A DNA stretch of 64,000 nt from Pelagadaptatus aseana. Lineage in GTDB: Bacteria; Pseudomonadota; Gammaproteobacteria; Pseudomonadales; Cellvibrionaceae. Shown here piece after piece: positions 53,786-63,192 of this stretch. The notes beneath the pieces are model-generated. The model did no database searches. It saw only the letters and a program-made list of their open reading frames with translations, and was not told the origin of the DNA. Location: NCBI GenBank assembly GCA_040365065.1, contig BAABNI010000004.1:186001-250000 (forward strand), given 5' to 3'. Positions within the stretch are counted from its first letter, which is position 1, and every line of letters begins with the position of its first letter. The position numbers and the translations under genes are program-made.

Positions 53786-55174
53786 ATGACCACCGTAAAT
53801 GTTCGCTGGAATGCCGAGATGATCCGCCGCTACGATCTGGCTGGCCCACGCTATACCTCGTATCCCACAGCCCCTCAATTTGTGGATGATTACGCAACCA
53901 GCGAAGTTGATGCAGCCGTAGCGCGAAGCAATGCCGCCGGCCGCCCCCTGTCACTGTATTTCCACATCCCGTTTTGCGACACCATCTGTTACTACTGCGG
54001 CTGCAACAAAATTGTGACGGCTAATAAAAAACGCGCCCAGCCTTACCTTGATACCCTGTATCAGGAGATTGCCATGCGCGCCGCTCAGATTGACAGCGAT
54101 CGTCCGGTTCATCAGTTGCACTGGGGGGGCGGCACGCCCACTTATATCAGTGATGAGCAAAAGATCCAGCTGATGGCAGAAACCCGCAAACACTTTAATC
54201 TGCTAGATGACGACTCGGGCGAATATTCCATTGAAATTCATCCGGGCGCCATGAACGCTGAGACCATCAGCGTGCTGCGCGAGCTGGGCTTTAATCGTCT
54301 GAGCATGGGGGTTCAGGACTTCGACCCCAAGGTCCAGGAAGCCGTCAATCGCTTTAACAGCTTTGAGGAAGTGGCTGAGCTGGTGCACAAAGCCAAGGAA
54401 GAGAAATTTCACTCGCTGAGCATGGATCTGATCTATGGCCTGCCTCACCAGTCGGTAGAGAGCGTGGATCGGACTCTGGATCAGATTATTGACCTGAATC
54501 CCGAACGCCTGAGCCTGTTTAACTACGCCCATATGCCTCACCTGTTCAAAAGCCAAAAGCAGATTGATGAGACCACCCTGCCGGAGCCACAGGAAAAGCT
54601 CGCCATTCTGGAAAACTCCATCGACCAGCTGCAACAAGCCGGATACGTCTATATCGGCATGGATCACTTTGCCAAGCCCAACGATGCCCTGACCATCGCT
54701 CAGGACAACGGCGAACTGCAGCGCAACTTTCAAGGCTATGCCACTCACGGCAACTGCGATCTGTTTGCCTTTGGCGTGTCAGCCATCAGCTCCATTGACA
54801 ATATTTTTGTGCAGAATCACAAGGATATCCCCGGCTACACCAAAGCCATTGAGGAAGAGAAGCAGACTCCCATCCTCAAAGGCCTGACCCTGACCGATGA
54901 CGACCAACTGCGTCAGGCAGTGATCAACCAGTTAATCTGCCACTTTGAGCTGGAATACGCGCCATTCAATCACGCGTACCAGTTCGACTTCTGCGAGTAT
55001 TTTGCCGATGCACTGGAAGAACTACAGCCCATGATTGCAGACGGACTCATTATCCGCAGTGACAGCGGCTTAAAAGTATCCGATGACGGTCGGCTATTGA
55101 TTCGTCGAATTTGCATGGCGTTTGATGCCTATCTCAAGAGCCCTCAGCCGGTACGCTATTCACGCATTATCTAG
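53786..55174 (+). CDS. hemN: Oxygen-independent coproporphyrinogen III dehydrogenase HemN
   Basis: 462-residue radical SAM enzyme that oxidatively decarboxylates coproporphyrinogen III to protoporphyrinogen IX without oxygen. The cluster motif is C64-DTI-C68-YY-C71 in IPFCDTICYYCGC, then GGGTPTYIS and SMGVQDFDPKVQ. Full length for true HemN, not the shorter HemW. An FNR/Anr box lies upstream. A small membrane protein gene follows. Confidence 0.96.
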   Translation: MTTVNVRWNAEMIRRYDLAGPRYTSYPTAPQFVDDYATSEVDAAVARSNAAGRPLSLYFHIPFCDTICYYCGCNKIVTANKKRAQPYLDTLYQEIAMRAAQIDSDRPVHQLHWGGGTPTYISDEQKIQLMAETRKHFNLLDDDSGEYSIEIHPGAMNAETISVLRELGFNRLSMGVQDFDPKVQEAVNRFNSFEEVAELVHKAKEEKFHSLSMDLIYGLPHQSVESVDRTLDQIIDLNPERLSLFNYAHMPHLFKSQKQIDETTLPEPQEKLAILENSIDQLQQAGYVYIGMDHFAKPNDALTIAQDNGELQRNFQGYATHGNCDLFAFGVSAISSIDNIFVQNHKDIPGYTKAIEEEKQTPILKGLTLTDDDQLRQAVINQLICHFELEYAPFNHAYQFDFCEYFADALEELQPMIADGLIIRSDSGLKVSDDGRLLIRRICMAFDAYLKSPQPVRYSRII

Positions 55175-55207
55175 CCGCAACCAGATAAACCGGGTAAATT
55201 GGCCTCT

Positions 55208-55477
55208 ATGGACAGAGAGACTTGGAAAGCCGCACTTAAACAACACTACACAGCCCCCATGGAACAGACGTTCAAACAGTTCCGGCTGGGGGCCATGCTG
55301 TTTTTTCTGGGCGCGGTGATTTTGTATATCGCATTCAATAATCTGCAGGCATCGTTGCTACAGGAACTTGTCACCCTGCTGGGTCTTATCATTGGCGGCA
55401 TCGGTTTTTTAATTGCCATGCTGGCTCAAATTCGAATGCTGATCAGCCGTATCGTACAGTTTTTTAATGACAAATAG
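55208..55477 (+). CDS. Small membrane protein of unknown function
   Basis: 89 residues: a basic N-terminus then two membrane helices, LGAMLFFLGAVILYIAFNN and LVTLLGLIIGGIGFLIAML, and a short C-tail. Its position 33 bases after hemN suggests co-transcription, and a similar small membrane gene accompanies hemN in some Pseudomonas; no role is known. The ATG at 55208 is preferred to the TTG at 55199. Confidence 0.7.
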   Translation: MDRETWKAALKQHYTAPMEQTFKQFRLGAMLFFLGAVILYIAFNNLQASLLQELVTLLGLIIGGIGFLIAMLAQIRMLISRIVQFFNDK

Positions 55478-55479
55478 AT

Positions 55480-55851
55480 TCAACAGGCTATTTGTGTATC
55501 GCGATATTGCTTGGGCGAACATCCCATCCACTTTTTAAACGCCTTGGTAAAATTGGAAGGGTCTGAATAGCCCATATAATCAGAGATCGAAGCTATACTC
55601 TGCTCCCCGGTATCGAGATACCGAACCGCCATTCTTCCCTTCACCTCTTCACACAGATCCCGAAATGAAATATCAGCGGCCCGCAATTTGCGAAAGAAGG
55701 TTCTATTAGACACACAAAATATTTTGGCCACATCTTCAGCCGAGGCCGAAGGATCCAAATCCATAAGAATCGTTTCAATACAGGCAATCACCAACAAGCG
55801 ATTGGCTTTAACATCACGGAATAATTTTGGCGCAGAAGCTAGATAATCCAT
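55480..55851 (-). CDS. AraC-type HTH protein without effector domain
   Basis: 123 residues made up of only an AraC double HTH: SAEDVAKIFCVSNRTFFRKLRAADISFRDLCEEVKGRMAVRYL and ASISDYMGYSDPSNFTKAFKKWMGCSPKQYR. The usual N-terminal sensor domain is absent, as in MarA/SoxS-type regulators. GAGGAG lies eight bases before the ATG at 55851, so the short form is the real start. It is the last gene of the receptor operon, 10 bases after 3-hydroxybutyrate dehydrogenase, and could modulate that operon. Confidence 0.83.
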   Translation of the reverse strand: MDYLASAPKLFRDVKANRLLVIACIETILMDLDPSASAEDVAKIFCVSNRTFFRKLRAADISFRDLCEEVKGRMAVRYLDTGEQSIASISDYMGYSDPSNFTKAFKKWMGCSPKQYRDTQIAC

Positions 55852-55861
55852 GACATTCTCC

Positions 55862-56641
55862 TCAACCAGAAATATAGCCGCCATCCATCACCTGTTCACT
55901 GCCGGTGATGTTATTGGCCGCTGCGCCACACAGGAAAACCACCATGGCACCGACATCATCCGCCGAAGTGAAACGTCCTGTGGGTTGAGTCCCGAGTAAA
56001 ACGTCATCCATGACTTGCTGCTCCGATATGCCTCGAGCTTTAGCGGTGTCGGATATCTGGTTTTCAACCAATGGCGTCAAAACATAACCGGGACAAATGG
56101 CATTACAGGTAACACCGGTCGTTGCCAATTCAAGGGCTACGGTTTTGGTTAACCCCAGCACGCCATGTTTGGCGGCAACATATGCGGATTTGTAAGGTGA
56201 GGCCACCTTGCCATGGATCGACGCCACATTAATGATTCGCCCCCACCCCTGCTGTTTCATTATGGGAGTTACCGCTTTGATGGCATGAAACACACTGCTC
56301 AGGTTTATCGCAATAACTTTGTCCCAGGCCTCCCGGGAAAACTCTTCGACGGCAGCCACATGCTGAACCCCCGCGTTATTCACCAAGACATCAATGCGAC
56401 CATGTTTCTGGTAGACGTCCGCAATCATGGCTTCAATTTCATCCGGCTTGCTCATGTCCGCCGAAATATATTGGGCATTCACTCCCATATCAGAAATTTC
56501 CCTGAGCAAGGTGTCAATCTTTTCTGACTCAGCCAAACCGTTAAGAACAATGTGACAACCACTGCTCGCCAACTGTTTGGCAATGGCCAAACCAATGCCA
56601 CTGGTAGACCCTGTAACTATCGCAACTTTTGAATCCAACAT
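55862..56641 (-). CDS. bdhA: 3-Hydroxybutyrate dehydrogenase (SDR family)
   Basis: 259-residue SDR that oxidises (R)-3-hydroxybutyrate to acetoacetate with NAD. TGSTSGIGLAIA binds NAD; NNAGVQHVAAVEEF, ASIHGKVASPYKSAYVAAKHGVLGLTK and NAICPGYVLTPLVENQIS match bacterial 3-hydroxybutyrate dehydrogenases very closely, including the Gln-His after NNAG. Length is exactly that of the family. The ATG at 56641 has AAGAG upstream. Its operon holds an alpha/beta hydrolase and an acyl-CoA ligase, suggesting a 3-hydroxybutyrate ester or oligomer pathway. Confidence 0.9.
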   Translation of the reverse strand: MLDSKVAIVTGSTSGIGLAIAKQLASSGCHIVLNGLAESEKIDTLLREISDMGVNAQYISADMSKPDEIEAMIADVYQKHGRIDVLVNNAGVQHVAAVEEFSREAWDKVIAINLSSVFHAIKAVTPIMKQQGWGRIINVASIHGKVASPYKSAYVAAKHGVLGLTKTVALELATTGVTCNAICPGYVLTPLVENQISDTAKARGISEQQVMDDVLLGTQPTGRFTSADDVGAMVVFLCGAAANNITGSEQVMDGGYISG

Positions 56642-56660
56642 TCTCATCTCTTTATTATTT

Positions 56661-57527
56661 TTATTCACAAAGCCGGTTAACGAAGGCGTCAATGGCCTGC
56701 ACCGATTGCGCTTCATCTAACATGGGCGCATGACCCACTCCAGGCACTTCTACCGGCTGCATTGTCGGTAAGACGGTCTTCATTTTTTCAAAGCATGCCT
56801 GTGACAGGATGTCAGAATACTCCCCACGAATCGCCATCAAAGGCACCTCAGACAGCATGCTGAAAAGTGGCCATAAATCCGGTGGCACAGCAGCCTTTTG
56901 ACTGGCTTCAATGGGGGCCGCAATAGCCGGATCATAGGCCAGAACGGGAAGCCCTTGATCGTTTTCACGATAGAGTCGCTCGGCCATTTTCTGCCACTGC
57001 TGGTCGGAGTAATGAGGAAAACTACTCTGATTCAGCAATCGCGTTTGCTCTATCGCTGAAGACCAGTCATGGGCCGCTTTAACCTTACCCACGTATCCCA
57101 TAATTCTCGCCAGCCCCTCCGGGGCGACTTCTGGACCAATATCATTGATGATCAGGCCTTGGATATTTTCAGGCTTGGTAGCAGCCATCATCATACCCAT
57201 CAGTCCGCCCATGGAAGTACCAATCACCACCACCTGGGTCACCGAGATACTTTCCAGCAGTTGCCACATATCCTCGACGTAAACCTGTGGGTTATAACGG
57301 CTGGCATCCGTATCCCACTGAGACAATCCGCGACCGCGTTGCTCGGCACAGATCACTCGATGACGCTTGCTAAGGTGCTCGGCAATGAATTCGAAATCTG
57401 CGGAGTTTCGGGTCAGGCCGTGCAAGCACAGTACAACCAGGTCACTGTCTGACGGCGCCCCGTAATCCCGCGCATAAAGGGTCAAACCATCCTTATTCTG
57501 ATAATAAATATCCTGATACTGTTTCAT
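56661..57527 (-). CDS. Alpha/beta hydrolase
   Basis: 288-residue soluble hydrolase. Oxyanion HGLTRNSADF; nucleophile elbow GTSMGGLMGMMMA; catalytic Asp probably in RGEYSDILS and His in PGVGHAPML. No signal peptide, so cytosolic. It starts 4 bases after the acyl-CoA ligase stop and precedes 3-hydroxybutyrate dehydrogenase, so hydrolysis of a 3-hydroxybutyrate ester or dimer is a reasonable guess, but no substrate can be read from the sequence. Confidence 0.87.
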   Translation of the reverse strand: MKQYQDIYYQNKDGLTLYARDYGAPSDSDLVVLCLHGLTRNSADFEFIAEHLSKRHRVICAEQRGRGLSQWDTDASRYNPQVYVEDMWQLLESISVTQVVVIGTSMGGLMGMMMAATKPENIQGLIINDIGPEVAPEGLARIMGYVGKVKAAHDWSSAIEQTRLLNQSSFPHYSDQQWQKMAERLYRENDQGLPVLAYDPAIAAPIEASQKAAVPPDLWPLFSMLSEVPLMAIRGEYSDILSQACFEKMKTVLPTMQPVEVPGVGHAPMLDEAQSVQAIDAFVNRLCE

Positions 57528-57531
57528 AAAC

Positions 57532-59112
57532 CTAGTCGTACACCCTGTCTGAATAATGTTTGCGCAGTTCGCGTTTTAAAATTTTGCCATTGGAATTTCT
57601 GGGCAATTCATCGACCCAAATGGCATCAACAATGCGCTGCTGTTTTCCCAGACGCTGGTTTGCCCAACCCATAAGTATCTCTGCATCCAGAGTCTCTATG
57701 TCACCCGCCTGCCCGGGTTGCGGCACAATCAAAGCCAGTGGCGATTCTCCCCAGCGTCGGCTGTTGGCCGCAATTACGGCTACGTCATTAATCGCCTCAT
57801 GTTCGATCAGAACAGACTCTATATCCTGAGGATAAATATTTTGCCCACCGGATAGGATCATGTCTTTTTTGCGATCGACAATAAACAGATAGCCGTCTTC
57901 ATCCAGATAACCAACATCACCAGTTCGCAACCAGGACAATCCCTGTTGGTCCACAAAACAAGCGGTTTTATTGGCATCCGGCCGGTTCAGATAACCCGGC
58001 ATGGTAATGCGCCCACGGGAGACGATTTCTCCCGCCTCACCAATCGACGCTTCGGAGTCATCTTCCTTTAAAATTTTGATATCGGTGCCAAGCAATGGCT
58101 TACCCACTGATGCCCATCGGCCTTGAGCGTCTTCGGCATCCAATGTGGTAATCACCCCCTCGGTCAATCCGTAGAGCTCAATAATGCCGCAATCAAAGAT
58201 CCGGAAAATTTCCTGTTTTAAATCCTTGTGCAGAGGTGAACCACAGCTCATCAACGCCTGTAACGAACTCACATCGGAGGCAGATTGTTGAAACCGTTCC
58301 ACCACGCGCTGATACTGAATGGGCACCATGGCCGCATGGGTTATGCGTTCGATATCAACCGTTTCCAGAAAACGTTCTTGTGAAAATCCTTTGTGGATAT
58401 ACAGTGTGCCTCCACCCAACAGCGTGCACAGAATGCCCACCCAGGAAATATTGGAGTACATCCCGATGGTTAACAGCGTTCGACTGTGGCTGTGATAGCG
58501 CAAAGCCAGAGCCAAGTCATAAGCCCAGTCGCGACGTCCGCGATGAGTATGAACAATGCCTTTGGGTAAACCGGTGGTACCGGAACTGTAAATAATATTC
58601 AGAGGGGCTTGTTCTTCGATCGCAATATCAGGCAGAGTCGCAGGCTGTCCATCGGCCAGTTCGTCCAGAGAAATCCACCCCTCTCTCTTCCCATCGCAAA
58701 ATCTGTGCTTAATCCTTGCAATTACTGCTGACGTTTGCAGACGAGCAATCTGATCGACGGTTGCCACTATGCCCTTAACACTGGCATCGTTCAGCATGTT
58801 AGCCATGGCTTTGTCATTCACCGATAAATTAATCGGCACCGTAACAACGCCCATCGCCATGGCAGCCAACATAATCTGTAACATCGGTATGCCATTACTC
58901 ATGACCACGCCAAGACTGTCACCGGGCTTAAAACCGGCGGCCAGCAAACCATGAGCCAAGCGATGATTGGTGTCGATAAAAGCCCGCCAGGTCAGGCGCT
59001 TATCGTCACACACCACCGCGACATCTCCGGCTCGCCATTTGCCATGCAGAGCAAATATTTCCGGCAAGAGCGGAGCTTTATAGTTGAATGAGGTAAACAT
59101 GTTTTCAGTCAT
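57532..59112 (-). CDS. Acyl-CoA synthetase (AMP-forming)
   Basis: 526-residue ANL ligase. P-loop IIYSSGTTGLPKGIVHTHRGRR; LYGLTEGVITTLD; WLRTGDVGYLDEDGYLFIVDRKKDMILSGGQNIYPQDIESVL; catalytic Lys in NSNGKILKREL. It follows the TonB receptor by 64 bases and is coupled to the alpha/beta hydrolase. In this operon it could activate the acid freed by the hydrolase or acetoacetate, though it is not closely like acetoacetyl-CoA synthetase. Confidence 0.9.
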   Translation of the reverse strand: MTENMFTSFNYKAPLLPEIFALHGKWRAGDVAVVCDDKRLTWRAFIDTNHRLAHGLLAAGFKPGDSLGVVMSNGIPMLQIMLAAMAMGVVTVPINLSVNDKAMANMLNDASVKGIVATVDQIARLQTSAVIARIKHRFCDGKREGWISLDELADGQPATLPDIAIEEQAPLNIIYSSGTTGLPKGIVHTHRGRRDWAYDLALALRYHSHSRTLLTIGMYSNISWVGILCTLLGGGTLYIHKGFSQERFLETVDIERITHAAMVPIQYQRVVERFQQSASDVSSLQALMSCGSPLHKDLKQEIFRIFDCGIIELYGLTEGVITTLDAEDAQGRWASVGKPLLGTDIKILKEDDSEASIGEAGEIVSRGRITMPGYLNRPDANKTACFVDQQGLSWLRTGDVGYLDEDGYLFIVDRKKDMILSGGQNIYPQDIESVLIEHEAINDVAVIAANSRRWGESPLALIVPQPGQAGDIETLDAEILMGWANQRLGKQQRIVDAIWVDELPRNSNGKILKRELRKHYSDRVYD

Positions 59113-59176
59113 ATTCTATTTGGAAAAACGGAGCCCCCACCGGAGGCTCCAAAGTTGAGAGAGAGAAAACCACCAA

Positions 59177-61459
59177 TCAGAAAGAGTAAGATGCGTTCAG
59201 ATTCCAGGTGCGTGGCGCGCCATGGAAACCGGTGCGGATCTTCAAACCACCAGAGTAAAAGTTATACCCCGTCACCAGATACTCTTCATCAGTCAGGTTT
59301 TTAACCGACAAACCAAACTTCCAGTTTTCATCCGGCATCCAATTCACCACGGCATTCACCACGCCATAATCATCGGCAACCAGTGGACCGGTATTATCCA
59401 GCGTCAGTAGCCCCGACACATCAGCCGCTACAGCGGCCGCCGCGGCGGTATTAGTTTCCGTTGTCAACACCGACTCATCACGCCAGGCGTAATCCAATCG
59501 CGCCATAATTTGGCCGGCATTATCCAAATAAGCATCGTATTGAAAACCGATGTTAAAGGTGTTTTCCGGCGCGTTGGTCAGATTTTCAGAGCCGGAAATA
59601 TCCACATCACTGTCGATGTACTCATCGTACTCAGCATCCAGATAACCATAAGAAGCGTTAACCGTCAGGCTCTCGGTCAGAGCCATAGTGAAGTCAATTT
59701 CAAGGCCGTTGATACTGGCCTTACCCGCGTTGGTAAAATCGCCGAAGAAGCTGCCATCGGGCAGAGACGTAAACACACTCAGCTGAATGTCTTCGTAATC
59801 ATTGAAGAACAGTGCGCCATTCAGGGTGATGCGGCCATCCATCAGGGTCGACTTGGCACCGAACTCAAACGAGGTAACCGTTTCCGGGTCGTAGGGGTTG
59901 GCAGATTCTGGAACTGCAACGGTATTGGCACGAACATTAAAACCACCGCTCTTGAAACCTTCAGAGTAACTGGCGTAGAGCATCACATCTTCATTCCATT
60001 GATAATCAACGCCGACGCGGGGTGAAAATTCCCGGAAGGTTTTGCTGTCGGTAAAGTCACTGGCCACACTGGTTGGAGTCGAAAAGGTATTGTCAGCATA
60101 GCCCTCATTGAGCGCGACCACTTCCTTCTCTTCCACCGTCAAACGACCACCCAGAGTAAAGCTCCACTGATCGTTAAACTGATAGCTACCCTGAGAGTAA
60201 ATGGAAACACTGTCGGTATCGACCACACCGGAAGTGGTACCACAGACACAGCCATTGGCTGGCCCACCCAACACACCATCACCAAAGAATTCATTGGCCA
60301 CCCAGCCACCGGCTTCGCCACTCATAAAATACAACCCGGCCACCAAATCCAGAGCCTCACCGGTGTAATTGAGTTGCAGCTCCTGAGTCAGTTGATCGTC
60401 CTCATAGATGGCACGTACATCAGTTATCGGATAAGGCGTCTGGTCAAAATCGATGTAGGTATCGGTGGCACCTTTGCGATAGGCCGTGATGGATTTTAAA
60501 GAAAATTCGTCACTCAAATCGGCCTTCAATGTCAGGGAATAGCCTTGGGTTTCCGTGTCATTCTTGTTTTTAAAACCCGCATCGCTATCGAATTCATCGC
60601 CACCTGCCAGAGCTGTGGTATCCGCAGGATCGTACAACAGCGCTACCGGATTATCGGCCAGGATCTGGGCGCCAATGGGTGCCGATCGATCTTTGGTGTA
60701 ATCAGCAGAAAAGGTCGCGCTAAATGTATCGACCGGGTCCCATTGGAAGGCCATGCGACCGGAATAGATTTCCTTGTCGCTCACATGTTTTGATCCGGTC
60801 GTGGTGTTCTCACCAAAACCCTCACGGCGGGTAATCGAAGCACCGGCCACTTTCATGGTCAGAGTATCGTCAATCAAGGGGATCTGAATATGGCCTTTGG
60901 CCTCCTGCTGATCATAGTCACCATAAGTCATGCCAACCTTGCCCGACAATTCATGATAAATCGGTTTGCTGACGTATTTGATGGCACCACCAATGGTGTT
61001 CTTACCGTAGAGTGTTCCCTGAGGGCCGCGCAGTACTTCGACACGTTCCACATCGAACACGTCCAGCAATGCCCCTTGCGGTCGAGCCACGTAGACATCA
61101 TCAAAGTAGAGCCCTACACCGGGGTCAACTCCCCACAGGGGATCCGACTGGCCCACACCGCGAATGTAAGTGGTCAAGGTACTGGTGGTACCACGGGCCG
61201 GATAGGCCGTCAGATTGGGCACTTGTCCCTGCAATTCATTGATGCTGGCCACGCCCAGATCTTCGAGCTTATCGCCACCGAAAGCCGCCATGGCAATCGG
61301 TACATCCTGCACCGACTCGGCTCTTTTGCGAGCGGTGACGGTAACCTCTTCAAGCATCAAGGATTGTTCGGCTGAAACGCTGCTGACAGGGGCTGAAACA
61401 CCGGCAACCACCATAGCGATTGCTGCAGACAGTCGGGTACGGGAAACAAAATTTTTCAT
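59177..61459 (-). CDS. TonB-dependent outer-membrane receptor
   Basis: 760-residue receptor. Signal peptide 1-30; TonB-box-like LEEVTVTARKRAESVQDVP; plug domain with IRGVGQSDPLWGVDPGVGLYFDDVYVARPQGALLDVFDVERVEVLRGPQGTLYGKNTIGGAIKYVSK; barrel with LASYSEGFKSGGF-like motif; C-terminal WNLNASYSF ends in Phe. It belongs to the sphingomonad/Cellvibrionales type used for carbon substrates rather than siderophores. Promoter with three operator copies lies upstream. Confidence 0.94.
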   Translation of the reverse strand: MKNFVSRTRLSAAIAMVVAGVSAPVSSVSAEQSLMLEEVTVTARKRAESVQDVPIAMAAFGGDKLEDLGVASINELQGQVPNLTAYPARGTTSTLTTYIRGVGQSDPLWGVDPGVGLYFDDVYVARPQGALLDVFDVERVEVLRGPQGTLYGKNTIGGAIKYVSKPIYHELSGKVGMTYGDYDQQEAKGHIQIPLIDDTLTMKVAGASITRREGFGENTTTGSKHVSDKEIYSGRMAFQWDPVDTFSATFSADYTKDRSAPIGAQILADNPVALLYDPADTTALAGGDEFDSDAGFKNKNDTETQGYSLTLKADLSDEFSLKSITAYRKGATDTYIDFDQTPYPITDVRAIYEDDQLTQELQLNYTGEALDLVAGLYFMSGEAGGWVANEFFGDGVLGGPANGCVCGTTSGVVDTDSVSIYSQGSYQFNDQWSFTLGGRLTVEEKEVVALNEGYADNTFSTPTSVASDFTDSKTFREFSPRVGVDYQWNEDVMLYASYSEGFKSGGFNVRANTVAVPESANPYDPETVTSFEFGAKSTLMDGRITLNGALFFNDYEDIQLSVFTSLPDGSFFGDFTNAGKASINGLEIDFTMALTESLTVNASYGYLDAEYDEYIDSDVDISGSENLTNAPENTFNIGFQYDAYLDNAGQIMARLDYAWRDESVLTTETNTAAAAAVAADVSGLLTLDNTGPLVADDYGVVNAVVNWMPDENWKFGLSVKNLTDEEYLVTGYNFYSGGLKIRTGFHGAPRTWNLNASYSF

Positions 61460-61583
61460 TGTTGTTTTACCTTAATTATTTTTTTAATCGGTATCTGGTG
61501 GGCAAATTTAAATCAGCCTCACATCAAGCTGCCTCACCAGCTCTCCATTTCATCGATCGCAGAACATGCCACAAAAACATTAA

Positions 61584-61599
61584 TTCAACACATGATGAA
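61584..61599. promoter_or_regulatory. TetR operator site A (receptor promoter, downstream copy)
   Basis: TTCAAC-ACAT-GATGAA. It lies just downstream of the predicted receptor-operon start. It matches site B at 14 of 16 positions and the consensus TTCAWC-N4-GWTGAA. Confidence 0.6.
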
Positions 61600-61611
61600 T
61601 ATGTAAGCGTA

Positions 61612-61640
61612 AAATTATTCAACAACTGATGAACTGTCAA
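61612..61640 (-). promoter_or_regulatory. Promoter of the TonB receptor operon
   Basis: On the minus strand a perfect -35 TTGACA (61635-61640) is followed after 17 bases by TAATTT (61612-61617). Operator site B fills 16 of the 17 spacer bases, so a bound repressor would block polymerase directly. Confidence 0.65.
61618..61633. promoter_or_regulatory. TetR operator site B (receptor promoter core)
   Basis: TTCAAC-AACT-GATGAA, within the -35/-10 spacer of the receptor promoter. It forms a perfect 16-bp inverted pair with site C. Confidence 0.7.
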
Positions 61641-61647
61641 CTATTTT

Positions 61648-61663
61648 TTCATCAGTTGTTGAA
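61648..61663. promoter_or_regulatory. TetR operator site C (upstream copy)
   Basis: TTCATC-AGTT-GTTGAA, the exact reverse complement of site B, 30 bases upstream. It overlaps the stop codon of the symporter gene (61652-61654). The B-C pair could alternatively form a 16-bp hairpin terminating the symporter transcript, with a weak TAATTTT following. Confidence 0.65.
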
Positions 61664-63115
61664 ATTAAAATTAATGCCTTTATTTTTTATCGAGTTAAGA
61701 ACGTAATAAACAACAACCGGCAAGGCAGACAGCAGGATCGCGTAGGTGGCAGAAACCGCCGGGTTTTCGATACCAAAAGCAAACAAACCCAGCAAGTGTG
61801 CTCCCAAACCGACCATCGCCGCCAACCACGCCACAACAACCGGCGGCTGGTGACGCACATAGGTGCCCAACAGGATCGGCACCACGCTTGCCGCCGCCAG
61901 ACCATAGACCCCTTTCTGGGCAAACAAACCAATTAATTGCGGCGGATTCAGGGCAATCAGGTAGGCCACAACTCCAACACCAATCAACACCCAGCGTGAC
62001 AGCTTTAATCCTGCCCCATGCTGAAAACCGGTCTTGCCGCTAAAGGGCAAATACAGATCCTTCACCACCATGGCCGACAGTGAAACCAGAATGCCATCCA
62101 GTGTGCTCATACCGGCAGCCAATAACGTGATGGAGATAAACACCAGCGCATAGGCCCCCCAGCTATGACCGCTGAACTCTGCGGCAATATAACTGACGAC
62201 CACACTGTCCTGACGATCAATTTCCAACCCCTTGAGCCGAGCATAAAATCCCACTGCCAGCATCAACATAAAACAGGCGCCGGCGATCACGGTGGTTACC
62301 AGAAACTTATTCACATCGGCGTCATTTTTCAGATACAGCATTTTCGTCAGTATGTGGGGCTGCATCATCAAGGCAAAAGTAACGACAAACCCGCTTAAAA
62401 AAACCGAAAAGAAATCGAAGTAGAGGTTACTGTCGGGGTTACAGGCGGCCATAAAGTTTTCCCCGAGAGACGCCAGTGAACCCCGGACATCGCCGCCAAA
62501 ATGATAAAAGCCTTGAACAAAAATAAAGATGGCAACCAACGCCATCATAAAACCCTGAAACGTATTGGTGTAAGCGTGTGCGTAACTGCCCCCCATCAAC
62601 ACATAGGAAAACACAAACAACAGAATCAGGGTCAGTGATGCGGTTTGAGAAATAGGAAACAGCTGGCTCATCAACAAACTGCAACCCACCAGAATCAGAA
62701 CCACAAAAGTCACCGACAACAGATTAATGATGGCAAAGAACATGCTCAAAGATCGGCTTTGATAGCGTTGGTAAATCCAATCCGGGATGGTAATCGCACC
62801 GGTCTCATCCCCCAGTTTGCGAAATCGCCGGGTTAATAAAATAAAAGCGGTAGTGATACCCGCTGTACCCGCCACTGCGTAGTGGATAAATGCCGACATC
62901 CCATGAACATAAACAAAACCCGGATTGATCACGAAAGTGGAAGTTGAGGACACTGACGCTGCCATAGTCACACCAATAATCCAGGGGCTCATGTCCTTGT
63001 TGCCGATCGAGAAGCCTTTGATGTCACGGGTCTTCCTCATGCCAATCCAGGACAACCACAGGGTCAGCACCACGTAAAAACCAACACAGGCGTATTTAAA
63101 TAATTCGGGAGACAT
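61652..63115 (-). CDS. Sodium:solute symporter family transporter
   Basis: 487-residue SSS-family protein with about 13 membrane helices. TM1 lies at 5-22 and the sodium-binding region includes VTMAASVSSTSTFVINPGF; late ITLLAAGMSTLDGILVSLSAMVVKDLYLPF is the conserved SSS TM8 and loop with Ser/Thr ligands. It resembles the acetate, pantothenate and proline branches; the solute is unknown but probably a carboxylate. The ATG at 63115 is preferred to the GTG two codons earlier. Its promoter holds operator site D. Confidence 0.9.
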   Translation of the reverse strand: MSPELFKYACVGFYVVLTLWLSWIGMRKTRDIKGFSIGNKDMSPWIIGVTMAASVSSTSTFVINPGFVYVHGMSAFIHYAVAGTAGITTAFILLTRRFRKLGDETGAITIPDWIYQRYQSRSLSMFFAIINLLSVTFVVLILVGCSLLMSQLFPISQTASLTLILLFVFSYVLMGGSYAHAYTNTFQGFMMALVAIFIFVQGFYHFGGDVRGSLASLGENFMAACNPDSNLYFDFFSVFLSGFVVTFALMMQPHILTKMLYLKNDADVNKFLVTTVIAGACFMLMLAVGFYARLKGLEIDRQDSVVVSYIAAEFSGHSWGAYALVFISITLLAAGMSTLDGILVSLSAMVVKDLYLPFSGKTGFQHGAGLKLSRWVLIGVGVVAYLIALNPPQLIGLFAQKGVYGLAAASVVPILLGTYVRHQPPVVVAWLAAMVGLGAHLLGLFAFGIENPAVSATYAILLSALPVVVYYVLNSIKNKGINFNFNN

Positions 63116-63149
63116 ACACACACTCTTTTATTGTTATATTGTCACCAGT

Positions 63150-63178
63150 ATTAAATTCATCGCTTGTTGAATTGTCAA
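63150..63178 (-). promoter_or_regulatory. Promoter of the symporter gene
   Basis: Minus strand TTGACA (63173-63178), 17-base spacer, TTTAAT (63150-63155, five of six). Operator site D lies in the spacer, the same layout as at the receptor promoter. Confidence 0.75.
63156..63171. promoter_or_regulatory. TetR operator site D (symporter/tetR promoters)
   Basis: TTCATC-GCTT-GTTGAA matches site C at 14 of 16 positions. It lies in the symporter -35/-10 spacer and also covers the likely -35 (TTGTTG, 63164-63169) of the divergent tetR gene, so one bound dimer could repress both. Confidence 0.75.
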
Positions 63179-63192
63179 GCCTTGTTTAGAAT
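63164..63192 (+). promoter_or_regulatory. Promoter of the tetR gene
   Basis: TTGTTG (63164-63169), a 17-base spacer and TAGAAT (63187-63192) on the plus strand. The -35 lies within operator site D, which implies autorepression. Confidence 0.6.

Noticed and set aside
61618..61663. The B-C inverted pair as a plain terminator of the symporter gene
   Set aside because: A hairpin is possible, but the same half-sites recur at 61584 and 63156 and fit promoter spacers, so operator function explains more; T-run support is weak.
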